Below, piece after piece: positions 1 through 6,281 of a stretch of DNA of 7,451 nucleotides. Made by a program: the position numbers and the translations under genes. Within the stretch, counting starts at the first letter, position 1; each line of letters starts with the position of its first letter. Below the pieces are notes generated by a model. It did no database searches and was not told the DNA's origin. It saw only the letters and a program-made list of their open reading frames with translations. Source of the DNA: Sphingopyxis sp. (GTDB lineage: Bacteria > Pseudomonadota > Alphaproteobacteria > Sphingomonadales > Sphingomonadaceae); NCBI GenBank assembly GCA_026125835.1, contig JAHCKJ010000099.1, positions 1 through 7,451 of the forward strand, given 5' to 3'.

Positions 1-872
1 ATCGCATCGCGCGCGCCTTCGGCAGCATAGACCTTGCGGCCCTGCTGGACCGACAGTGCAAATGTCCCCACCCCCGCGAACAGATCGGCGACCGCCCCGG
101 CATCCCCGATCGCCTTGGTGACCGCATCGACCAGCGCCGCCTGCCCCATCGTCGTCGGCTGCAGAAATGAAAATGCCGGAGCTTCAACCGTGACATCGCC
201 GAAACAAACGGTCGGCGGTTCGGGCTGCCACAGGGTTTCCAGCCCATAGCCCTGATCGACCGCAAATCGCGCCAGCTTGTGCGTCCCCGCAAAATCCTGG
301 AGCGCCATCGCGGCGTCCAGCCCCTCGGCCTTGACCCCCTCCAATATCACCTCGACCCCCTGGTCGAGCATCTGGAGCTTGACCTTCACCGGGCGCCTTG
401 GCTGCGCAATCTCGGTCAACAACTCGCGCAGCGGCGCGATCAGCGCAAAGAGTTCGGGCAGCAACAACGGGCATTGCCGCATGTCGACGATCTGGTTGCT
501 CTGCGCGGCGTTGAACCCGATCGCGACCTGCTTGCCGTTGCGCAGCGCGGTCAGCGCCGCGCGGCGACGGCTCTGCGGCGGCGACAGCAGCGCGGGCAGC
601 ACGGTCCCCACCGGCACATCCTGCCCCGCGAGCGCGCCAACCACCCGGTCGCGGACAAAATCGGCGAGCGCGCCTTCGGCGACATGCTGCAACTCGCACC
701 CGCCGCATTTGCCGAAATGGCGGCACGGCGCCTCGGCGCGGTTCGGTCCCGGAATGATGATCCCGTCGTCACGCACCCGGTCGCCCGGCACACCGCCCGC
801 GACATGGCGGCCGTCGTCGGTAACGCCGTCGCCGCGCGCGGCAATGCGGGTAATCAAAGCGGTTTCGGTCAC
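1..872 (-). CDS. Class I SAM-dependent RNA uracil-5-methyltransferase (TrmA/RlmD family), 3' end missing
   Basis: Probably methylates C5 of a uridine in 23S rRNA or tRNA, using S-adenosylmethionine, in the cytoplasm. The 290 visible residues show the iron-sulfur cysteine set of the RlmD (RumA) branch: C50-x5-C56-x2-C59 in a CRHFGKCGGC segment, with a fourth cysteine C134 in RQCPLL. An FSFLQPT segment resembles the family's FxQxN motif, and SAM motif I is DLFAGVG at 263-269. The catalytic cysteine near the C-terminus lies beyond the left edge. Only about 48 residues precede C50, so the N-terminal TRAM-like region is shorter than in E. coli RlmD. The start is GTG at 872-870. It is forced by an in-frame TGA at 884-882 with no other start codon between. 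There is no clear Shine-Dalgarno site, and the gene begins one base after the upstream stop, so translation is probably coupled. Family is secure. The exact target (rlmD, rlmC or trmA-like) is not, so no symbol is given. Confidence 0.9.
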   Translation of the reverse strand, partial: MTETALITRIAARGDGVTDDGRHVAGGVPGDRVRDDGIIIPGPNRAEAPCRHFGKCGGCELQHVAEGALADFVRDRVVGALAGQDVPVGTVLPALLSPPQSRRRAALTALRNGKQVAIGFNAAQSNQIVDMRQCPLLLPELFALIAPLRELLTEIAQPRRPVKVKLQMLDQGVEVILEGVKAEGLDAAMALQDFAGTHKLARFAVDQGYGLETLWQPEPPTVCFGDVTVEAPAFSFLQPTTMGQAALVDAVTKAIGDAGAVADLFAGVGTFALSVQQGRKVYAAEGARDA

Positions 873-873
873 A

Positions 874-2241
874 TCAAGCTTTCACGCGTTCGTCGGCGAC
901 CAGATCGTCGGCAACAAGGCCGGGGCCGATAGCCCGGGCGCGCGCAATATGCCACCCCACCGCCGCAACCGCGGCATCAAATGCATCGCCGCCGCGCGCC
1001 AGCATCGCCCCGCACGCCCCCGCCAACACATCGCCGGTCCCCGCCGTCGACAGCCAGGGGCTGCCCGGCCAGGCCGACACGACCCGGCCATCGGGGGCGG
1101 CGATGATGGTATCGGCGCCCTTATACACGACGACCGCTCCCGTCCGCACCGCAGCCGCCCTGGCACGGTCGATCTTGCTGCCGTAAAGCTCGGGAAAGGT
1201 GCGGGCGAACTCGCCCTCGTGCGGGGTCAGGATCGCACGGCATGGCGCCTCGCACAGGCGCGGTAACGCCGCGGCGATTGCGGCGGCGTCGAGCACCAGC
1301 GGCTTGCCCGAATCGAGCGCTGCCTCGACATCGAACAGCAATTCGTCGCTCGCTGGAAAGCCCGGCCCGATCACCACCGCGCCGACGCGGGGATCGCTCA
1401 GCCTTTCGCCGAAACGCGCGTCGCTTTCAGTAATGATGGCGGACAGCGGCGCGCGGTCGCTGGCCTCCAGCACGACATAACCGGCCCCTGCGCGGAGCGC
1501 CGCTGCCGCCGCCAGTCCTGCTGCGCCAGGCATCGGTCCGGCAAAGACCAGCACCATGCCGCGGTCGAACTTGTGCGCCGCCGCAGCGGGGGTTGTGACC
1601 GTCGCCGTCGGCAGCGTACGCATCGCCGCCTGCGCAGCGATCCCGATCTGCGCGAGCAGCACTTGGCCGCAAGCGGGCGCGGTCGGCAGCAGCACATGCG
1701 CGGGTTTCAATGCGCCAAGCGCCAAAGTGACATCGGCGCGCAGCGGCGGCATCCAGTCGGCATTGCCGTCGCTCTCGACACCGCTGGGTACATCGACGGC
1801 CAGCACGCGTCGGCCCCCAAAACCACACAGCGTCGCGGCCAGTGCATCGTCCAGCGGCCGCGACAGCCCGACCCCGAACAGCGCATCGACAATCACCGGC
1901 GCCGCCGCCAACCTGCTATCGATCGGTTCGACCGGGCCGCTCCACGCGCCGCGCGCCGCCTTTGCCAGATCGGTCGCGGGCGCCGCCAGCGCCGCCACCC
2001 GCACCGCCGCACCGCGCGCCGCCAACATCCGCGCCGCTACATAGCCGTCGCCGCCGTTGTTGCCGGGCCCGCACAGGATGAGAACCGGCGCGCCCGCCGC
2101 CATCCGCCACGCGGTGTCGGCTACCGCCGCCCCGGCGCGCTCCATTAGTTCGGTGAGCGAAATCCCCTGTACCGCACAAGCGGCCTCCGCCTCGCGCAAC
2201 GCGGCGCTGGCCAGGATGGGGGCGTCGGCGGGGATGGACAT
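874..2241 (-). CDS. nnr: Bifunctional NAD(P)H-hydrate epimerase / ADP-dependent NAD(P)H-hydrate dehydratase
   Basis: Repairs damaged NADH and NADPH. The N-terminal YjeF_N domain interconverts the R and S hydrate epimers, and the C-terminal ribokinase-like domain dehydrates the S form with ADP. The protein has 455 residues, somewhat shorter than E. coli YjeF/Nnr (about 515). The epimerase domain covers about 10-205, with LMERAG at 32-37, GPGNNGGDGY at 58-67 and VDVPSG at 149-154. The dehydratase domain covers about 220-450, with HKFDRG at 223-228, LTPHEGEF at 338-345, YKGADTI at 373-379 and the ribokinase-superfamily GTGD at 401-404, whose Asp is the expected catalytic residue. Both halves look intact. 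No ATG, GTG or TTG lies in frame just upstream, so the ATG at 2241 is the likely start, although no Shine-Dalgarno site precedes it. The next gene starts one base after the stop, suggesting a two-gene operon. The alternative names yjeF or nnrD/nnrE are used for the same enzyme. Confidence 0.95.
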   Translation of the reverse strand: MSIPADAPILASAALREAEAACAVQGISLTELMERAGAAVADTAWRMAAGAPVLILCGPGNNGGDGYVAARMLAARGAAVRVAALAAPATDLAKAARGAWSGPVEPIDSRLAAAPVIVDALFGVGLSRPLDDALAATLCGFGGRRVLAVDVPSGVESDGNADWMPPLRADVTLALGALKPAHVLLPTAPACGQVLLAQIGIAAQAAMRTLPTATVTTPAAAAHKFDRGMVLVFAGPMPGAAGLAAAAALRAGAGYVVLEASDRAPLSAIITESDARFGERLSDPRVGAVVIGPGFPASDELLFDVEAALDSGKPLVLDAAAIAAALPRLCEAPCRAILTPHEGEFARTFPELYGSKIDRARAAAVRTGAVVVYKGADTIIAAPDGRVVSAWPGSPWLSTAGTGDVLAGACGAMLARGGDAFDAAVAAVGWHIARARAIGPGLVADDLVADERVKA

Positions 2242-2247
2242 GGGGAT

Positions 2248-2276
2248 ATGGTAGCGAGTTTCGGGGCGAGTGAGAA
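2248..2276 (-). promoter_or_regulatory. Candidate promoter for nnr, possibly giving a leaderless mRNA
   Basis: On the minus strand, TTCTCA (2276-2271) is followed by exactly 17 bases and then TACCAT (2253-2248). Each hexamer matches the sigma-70 consensus at 4 of 6 positions. Six bases separate TACCAT from the ATG at 2241, so initiation at the usual distance would fall on or next to the start codon. That fits the absence of a Shine-Dalgarno site. Short matches of this quality arise by chance, so this is a suggestion only. Confidence 0.3.
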
Positions 2277-2290
2277 CTCCATGGAAAGCC

Positions 2291-2378
2291 GTCGCCCCCG
2301 CGAAGGCGGGGGCCGCAGTCGGGTTACGCAGCGATGAAGGGCAAGGCCGCTTGCGCCCCCCGCCTTCGCGGGGGCGAC
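2291..2378. repeat. Inverted pair of GC hairpins (REP/BIME-like), perfect 22-bp arms
   Basis: Positions 2291-2312 and 2357-2378 are exact reverse complements of each other (22 of 22), separated by 44 bases. Each arm also folds on itself: CCCCCGC, loop GAAG, GCGGGGG in the left arm (2295-2312), and the mirror form with a CTTC loop in the right arm (2357-2374). The pair fills much of the 146-bp gap between the lipoprotein stop (2388) and the nnr start (2241). From memory, elements of this kind are common in sphingomonad and related genomes as dispersed intergenic palindromes. No T-run follows on either strand, so it is not a standard intrinsic terminator, although it could stall polymerase or protect 3' ends of the ilvD-lipoprotein transcript. 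Confidence 0.8.
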
Positions 2379-2387
2379 ATATTCGAA

Positions 2388-2774
2388 TTACTCCGCGCCG
2401 CCCGTATTCGCGGGCAACCGGTACCGGTCGCTGCCGATCGCCACCTCGATCACTCCATCACCGACGATCGTCACCTTCGCCGGTTCGGCGCCGTCCGCCG
2501 AAACAACCCCGCGCCCGTCGGTCGTGATCAGCAAGCGGCGGTACCCGACGTTCGCGCGCCCGACGACCAGCACGGTCCCGTCCGCTCCACTGATTTCCTC
2601 GACCGTGCACGTGCGGTCGAACAATTTGGCGCCCTCCAGCGCGCATTCGATGCGGCCGTTCTCGACGGCGTCGCGCGACCCGCGCGCTTCCGCTTCGGCC
2701 AGCTCGCCATTGTCGGGCGCACCGCCGCATGCCGCCAGCAACAGCAACCCCGCAATGCCCCCCATAATCCGCAT
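2388..2774 (-). CDS. Small predicted lipoprotein, function unknown
   Basis: Encodes 128 residues that I do not recognise as a named family. The N-terminus MRIMGGIAGLLLLAAC is a short lipoprotein signal peptide with a clear lipobox (LAAC, modified cysteine C16), so the mature protein of about 113 residues should be lipid-anchored in the cell envelope. After C16 comes a small, Gly/Glu/Ala-rich linker, then a region with two cysteines (C44 in RIECALEG and C56 in DRTCTVEE) that could form a disulfide in the periplasm. The rest alternates hydrophobic and polar residues (TVLVVGRANVGYRRLLITTDGRGVV, VTIVGDGVIEVAIG is similar), suggesting a small beta-rich fold. The ATG at 2774 overlaps the ilvD stop by one base (TAATG) and has a strong GAGGGG site six bases upstream, so the start is well supported. 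A second in-frame ATG at 2765 would shorten the signal peptide too far. It is presumably co-transcribed with ilvD, but no functional link is evident. Confidence 0.85.
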   Translation of the reverse strand: MRIMGGIAGLLLLAACGGAPDNGELAEAEARGSRDAVENGRIECALEGAKLFDRTCTVEEISGADGTVLVVGRANVGYRRLLITTDGRGVVSADGAEPAKVTIVGDGVIEVAIGSDRYRLPANTGGAE

Positions 2775-4630
2775 TATTTTCCCCTCAACTGCGACAGGTC
2801 GCGCACCGCGCCGCGCGCGGCGCTGGTGGTCATCGCGGCATAGGCCTGAAGCGCGACCGAAATCTTGCGCGGGCGCGGCTTGGCGGGCTGCCACGCGGCG
2901 TCGCCCTTGGCTTCCATCGCCGCGCGCCGTTCGGCCAGCACGCTGTCGGCTATCGCCAGCGTGATCGTCCGCGACGGGATGTCGATGTTGATCAGGTCGC
3001 CGTCCTCGACCAGCGCGATCGTCCCGCCCTCGGCGGCCTCGGGCGAGACATGGCCAATCGACAGTCCCGACGTGCCGCCCGAAAAGCGGCCGTCGGTGAC
3101 CAACGCGCACGCCGCGCCCAACCCCTTCGACTTCAAATAGCTCGTCGGATAGAGCATTTCCTGCATCCCCGGCCCGCCCTTCGGCCCTTCATAGCGGATG
3201 ACGACGACGTCGCCCGCCGCAACCTGTCCGGTCAATATGCCCGCGACCGCGGCGTCCTGGCTTTCATAAACTCTGGCCGGCCCCGAAAATTTCAGGATGC
3301 TCTCGTCCACCCCGGCGGTCTTCACGATACAGCCATCGACCGCCAGATTGCCCGACAGCACCGCGAGCCCGCCGTCCTGGCTGAAAGCATGGTCGGCCGA
3401 CCGGATCACCCCCGCCTCGCGATCCAGATCGAGCGACTCCCAGCGCCGTTCCTGGCTGAACGCGGTCTGCGTCGGCACCCCGCCCGGCGCCGCCATGAAG
3501 AATTTTTGCACATCGGGATCGTTGGTGCGCGAAATGTCCCATTTGTTCAGCGCATCACCCAGCGTCGCGCTATGCACCGTCGGCAGATGCGCGTGGATCA
3601 GCCCGGCACGTTCGAGCTGGCCAAGGATCGCCATGATCCCGCCGGCGCGGTGGACATCCTCCATATGAACGTCGCTCTTCGCGGGTGCGACCTTCGACAG
3701 GCACGGCACGCGGCGCGACAGCCGGTCGATGTCGGCCATGGTGAAATCGACCCCCGCCTCGAACGCCGCCGCGAGCAGGTGTAGTACGGTGTTCGTCGAT
3801 CCGCCCATCGCGATGTCGAGGCTCATCGCGTTTTCGAATGCCTCGAAGGTCGCGATATTGCGCGGCAAGACGCTGTCGTCGCCTTCTTCATAGTGGCGGC
3901 GGCACATTTCGACGACGATCCGTCCGGCGCGCAGGAACAGCTCCTTGCGGTCGGCGTGCGTCGCCAGCGTCGAACCATTGCCCGGCAGCGACAGCCCCAG
4001 CGCCTCGGTCAGGCAGTTCATCGAATTGGCGGTGAACATGCCCGAGCAGCTGCCGCAGGTCGGGCACGCCGCCTGCTCGATCGCGGTGACTTCTTCGTCG
4101 GTATATTTTTCATCCGCCGCGGCAACCATGGCGTCGACCAGATCGAGCGCGACCGTCTTGCCCTTCAGCACGACCTTGCCCGCCTCCATCGGCCCGCCCG
4201 ACACGAACACGACCGGAATGTTGATGCGCAGCGCCGCCATCAACATGCCGGGGGTGATCTTGTCGCAGTTCGAAATGCACACCATCGCGTCGGCACAATG
4301 CGCGTTGACCATATATTCGACGCTGTCGGCGATCAGGTCGCGGCTGGGCAGCGAATAAAGCATCCCGTCGTGGCCCATCGCGATGCCGTCATCGACCGCG
4401 ATGGTGCTGAATTCCTTGGCAACGCCGCCCGCCGCCTCGATCTCGCGCGCCACCATCTGCCCAATATCCTTCAAATGGACATGGCCCGGCACGAACTGGG
4501 TAAAGCTGTTGACCACCGCGATGATCGGTTTGCCGAAATCGCTGTCCTTCATCCCCGTCGCGCGCCACAGGCCGCGCGCGCCCGCCATGTTGCGGCCGTG
4601 GGTTGTAGTGCGCGAACGATATGAAGGCAT
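2774..4630 (-). CDS. ilvD: Dihydroxy-acid dehydratase
   Basis: Dehydrates 2,3-dihydroxyisovalerate and 2,3-dihydroxy-3-methylvalerate to the 2-keto acids that precede valine (and so leucine and pantothenate) and isoleucine. It is a cytoplasmic iron-sulfur and Mg2+ enzyme. The 618 residues match the E. coli enzyme (616) from end to end, starting with MPSYRSRTTTHGRNMAGARG. Expected cluster ligands are present: C122 in NCDKITPG and C195 in CPTCGSCSG. D81 and D123 with K124 correspond to the metal site and the carbamylated lysine of the family. The GPKGGPGMQEM (482-492) and DGRFSGGTSG (513-522) signatures are intact, and the latter carries the conserved active-site serines. The ATG at 4630 has an AGGA site nine bases upstream and matches the family start. 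The stop overlaps the lipoprotein start by one base. A 59-bp AT-rich gap separates it from the upstream gene. No leader peptide or attenuator is visible, and no other ilv gene is nearby. Confidence 0.98.
   Translation of the reverse strand: MPSYRSRTTTHGRNMAGARGLWRATGMKDSDFGKPIIAVVNSFTQFVPGHVHLKDIGQMVAREIEAAGGVAKEFSTIAVDDGIAMGHDGMLYSLPSRDLIADSVEYMVNAHCADAMVCISNCDKITPGMLMAALRINIPVVFVSGGPMEAGKVVLKGKTVALDLVDAMVAAADEKYTDEEVTAIEQAACPTCGSCSGMFTANSMNCLTEALGLSLPGNGSTLATHADRKELFLRAGRIVVEMCRRHYEEGDDSVLPRNIATFEAFENAMSLDIAMGGSTNTVLHLLAAAFEAGVDFTMADIDRLSRRVPCLSKVAPAKSDVHMEDVHRAGGIMAILGQLERAGLIHAHLPTVHSATLGDALNKWDISRTNDPDVQKFFMAAPGGVPTQTAFSQERRWESLDLDREAGVIRSADHAFSQDGGLAVLSGNLAVDGCIVKTAGVDESILKFSGPARVYESQDAAVAGILTGQVAAGDVVVIRYEGPKGGPGMQEMLYPTSYLKSKGLGAACALVTDGRFSGGTSGLSIGHVSPEAAEGGTIALVEDGDLINIDIPSRTITLAIADSVLAERRAAMEAKGDAAWQPAKPRPRKISVALQAYAAMTTSAARGAVRDLSQLRGK
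2781..2786 (-). promoter_or_regulatory. Shine-Dalgarno site of the lipoprotein gene, inside the ilvD 3' end
   Basis: GAGGGG lies six bases before the ATG at 2774, within the last codons of ilvD. It fixes the lipoprotein start and suggests that the gene is translated efficiently, either independently or by ribosomes finishing ilvD. Confidence 0.7.
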
Positions 4631-4639
4631 TTTGAGTGT

Positions 4640-4643
4640 TCCT
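4640..4643 (-). promoter_or_regulatory. Shine-Dalgarno site of ilvD
   Basis: AGGA is nine bases before the ilvD ATG at 4630, in an AT-rich gap where other purine-rich stretches are few. It supports the start that also matches the protein family. Confidence 0.55.
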
Positions 4644-4644
4644 G

Positions 4645-4673
4645 ATAATTTTATTTCAAAGTTCAGTGAAGAA
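4645..4673 (-). promoter_or_regulatory. Weak candidate promoter for ilvD
   Basis: The 59-bp gap between the amidohydrolase stop (4690) and ilvD is markedly AT-richer than its surroundings, as expected for a promoter. The best pairing I can place is TTCTTC (4673-4668), 17 bases, AATTAT (4650-4645), matching consensus at 3 and 4 of 6 positions. The exact hexamers are uncertain. ilvD could instead be transcribed by read-through from the ispE block, since no terminator hairpin is seen in the gap. Confidence 0.2.
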
Positions 4674-4689
4674 ACGCGCCTCTACACGC

Positions 4690-5433
4690 CTATCCGGGCA
4701 GATTCAATGTGACTTTGCCGCACATGCGCGAAAGCCGCTGCGCAAACAGAGCCTGTCCCGCCGCATCGCCGACCAGATCCTGCCGCATCTCGATCCCGAC
4801 ATAGGGAATGCCGTTCGCTTCGGCATGGCGGTTCATCGTCGCGTTGAGCAGCTTGCCCGAATAGGGAAGCTGGTCGCCAACGGTCAGCCCCTCCGCTTCC
4901 AGCGCCGCAATTGCCGCGCCCGCCAGCCGGTCATCCTCGTTGTAGAGCACCCCGACATGCCATGGTCGCGCCTGATCGGGATGCGCCGACAGGGCCGGCG
5001 TAAAACTGTGCAGCGACAGGATCATCGCCGGGCGATGCGCGGCAATCGTCGCGGCAATATGGTCGTGATAGGGCCGGAAAAGCCGCGCCAGCCGCGCCTC
5101 GCGGCCCGCATCGTCCAGCGCATTGCCGGGCACGGCATGCCCGTCGCTGGCGATCGGCAGCACCCCAGGCGCGTCCTCCTCGCGATTGCAATCGACCACC
5201 AGCCGCGACACCCCGCCAAGGATCGCGGCATCGACCGCGCCGTCTGCGACCAGCAAGGCCGCCACCTCGGCGACCCCGATGTCGACCGCGATATGATTGG
5301 TCAGCAGCGCCGGATCGATGCCCAGGTCGATGTCATCGGGAACATGGTTCGATGCATGATCGGCGATCAGCAGGATACCGCCGCCGCGCGGCGTACCGAG
5401 CTCGCGCCACGCTTCGTTCCCCCCCCTACTCAT
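4690..5433 (-). CDS. N-formylglutamate amidohydrolase family protein (HutG-like)
   Basis: Members of this family hydrolyse N-formyl-L-glutamate to formate and glutamate, the last step of one histidine-degradation route, although many homologues have no proven substrate. The 247 residues carry the family's conserved segments: ADHASNHVP at 24-32, HIAVDIG at 47-53, RLVVDCNRE at 77-85, PYHDHI at 121-126, LSLHSFTP at 139-146, GVLYNEDDRL at 161-170 and EMRQDL at 215-220. The His, Asp and Glu residues in these segments are the likely metal and substrate contacts. The ATG at 5433 overlaps the ispE stop (ATGA, four bases), which decides the start. An upstream extension would lie wholly inside ispE in another frame. 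Codons 3-5 contain a run of eight G. No other hut gene is visible, so a role in histidine catabolism is not supported by context. Coupling to ispE and the TPR gene suggests constitutive, low-level expression. Confidence 0.88.
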   Translation of the reverse strand: MSRGGNEAWRELGTPRGGGILLIADHASNHVPDDIDLGIDPALLTNHIAVDIGVAEVAALLVADGAVDAAILGGVSRLVVDCNREEDAPGVLPIASDGHAVPGNALDDAGREARLARLFRPYHDHIAATIAAHRPAMILSLHSFTPALSAHPDQARPWHVGVLYNEDDRLAGAAIAALEAEGLTVGDQLPYSGKLLNATMNRHAEANGIPYVGIEMRQDLVGDAAGQALFAQRLSRMCGKVTLNLPG

Positions 5434-6281
5434 CGCAGTGCACCGGCCATCTGCCACCAGTGCGGATGGCTTCGGGCCAGCATAACGGCGGCTGTATCGC
5501 GGACCGCGATGGCATCGAACAGCGCGAAGCAAGTCGCGCCCGATCCCGACATCCGCGCCAGCCACGGACCGAGCGACCCCAATTCGGTCAACAGGTCGGT
5601 TATCGCCGGACATTGCGCGGTCGCCGGACGCTGCAAATCATTGCGCGCCGCCAGCAACTGCGCCCGTCCCGCCGGGTCGCCGTACAGCGGCCCGCGATCA
5701 ATCCCGTCCCACGCGGCGAACACCGGTCCGGTCGCGACCGGCTGGCGCGGATTCACCAGCAACACCGGCGTCCCGCCCAGCCGCAGCTCGGGCACCGCGC
5801 GCAGTTCCTCGCCGACGCCGACCCCCAGACAGGTCGCGCTCGCGACGCAGGCGGCAATGTCGGCGCCGAGCGGGCTGATGATGCGCGCCAGCGCCGCATC
5901 GCCCAGTTCGGGCAGGAAATGCGTTCGCACCAGCCGCGCCATCGCCGCCGCATCGGCCGACCCGCCGCCGATCCCCGCGGCGACCGGCAATCGCTTTGTC
6001 AGCGTGACCGCCAGCGGCGGCACCCGGCCGGCGCCGTAGCGGCCGCGCAGCAGCGCCAGCACCTGCATCACCAGATTGTCGGCGCCCGCGCTCAGCCCCT
6101 CGGCAAACTCGCCCTCGATCGTCAGCCGATCCGCATCCACCACCTCGGCGACGATCCCGTCGCCACCAACGACAAAGGCAAACAGCGTCTCGATTTCGTG
6201 ATAGCCCTCGCTCCGCCGCGCCCGCACATGCAGCGCCAGGTTTATCTTCGCCCACCCCGTCTCGATCATCGCCCCGCTCAT
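5430..6281 (-). CDS. ispE: 4-diphosphocytidyl-2-C-methyl-D-erythritol kinase
   Basis: Phosphorylates the 2-hydroxyl of CDP-methylerythritol with ATP, the fourth step of the MEP pathway to isopentenyl diphosphate. It is a cytoplasmic enzyme of the GHMP kinase superfamily. The 283 residues equal the E. coli length. The N-terminal WAKINLALHV holds the catalytic lysine K12. The ATP-binding glycine loop is LPVAAGIGGGSADAA at 98-112. PLGADIAACVAS holds the catalytic D140, and GHMP motif 3 is MSGSGATCFALF at 244-255. All key residues are present. The ATG at 6281 overlaps the stop of the TPR gene by four bases (ATGA). A second ATG at 6269 (279 residues, MIETGW) is also plausible and has a weak GCGGGG upstream. 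The 3' end overlaps the amidohydrolase start by four bases. The three genes are therefore probably one operon with coupled translation. Confidence 0.96.
   Translation of the reverse strand: MSGAMIETGWAKINLALHVRARRSEGYHEIETLFAFVVGGDGIVAEVVDADRLTIEGEFAEGLSAGADNLVMQVLALLRGRYGAGRVPPLAVTLTKRLPVAAGIGGGSADAAAMARLVRTHFLPELGDAALARIISPLGADIAACVASATCLGVGVGEELRAVPELRLGGTPVLLVNPRQPVATGPVFAAWDGIDRGPLYGDPAGRAQLLAARNDLQRPATAQCPAITDLLTELGSLGPWLARMSGSGATCFALFDAIAVRDTAAVMLARSHPHWWQMAGALR

Noticed and set aside
872..874. ATG overlapping the nnr stop as the methyltransferase start
   Set aside because: That ATG is followed at once by TGA in its own frame. The methyltransferase frame begins with the GTG one step further on.
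277..1266. Long plus-strand open frames opposite the methyltransferase and nnr genes
   Set aside because: They are antisense to genes with clear family motifs, have Arg/Pro/Ala-rich low-complexity translations without recognisable domains, and are expected in GC-rich DNA.
2291..2378. Inverted repeat as an intrinsic terminator
   Set aside because: Neither hairpin is followed by a T-run on either strand, so the standard terminator structure is incomplete.
2775..3110. 112-residue N-terminal extension of the lipoprotein frame into ilvD
   Set aside because: The extension is a shadow of ilvD. The signal peptide and strong Shine-Dalgarno site place the start at 2774.
5434..5613. 60-residue N-terminal extension of the amidohydrolase
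   Set aside because: It lies entirely within ispE in another frame and has no resemblance to the family. The ATGA junction at 5433 is the natural start.
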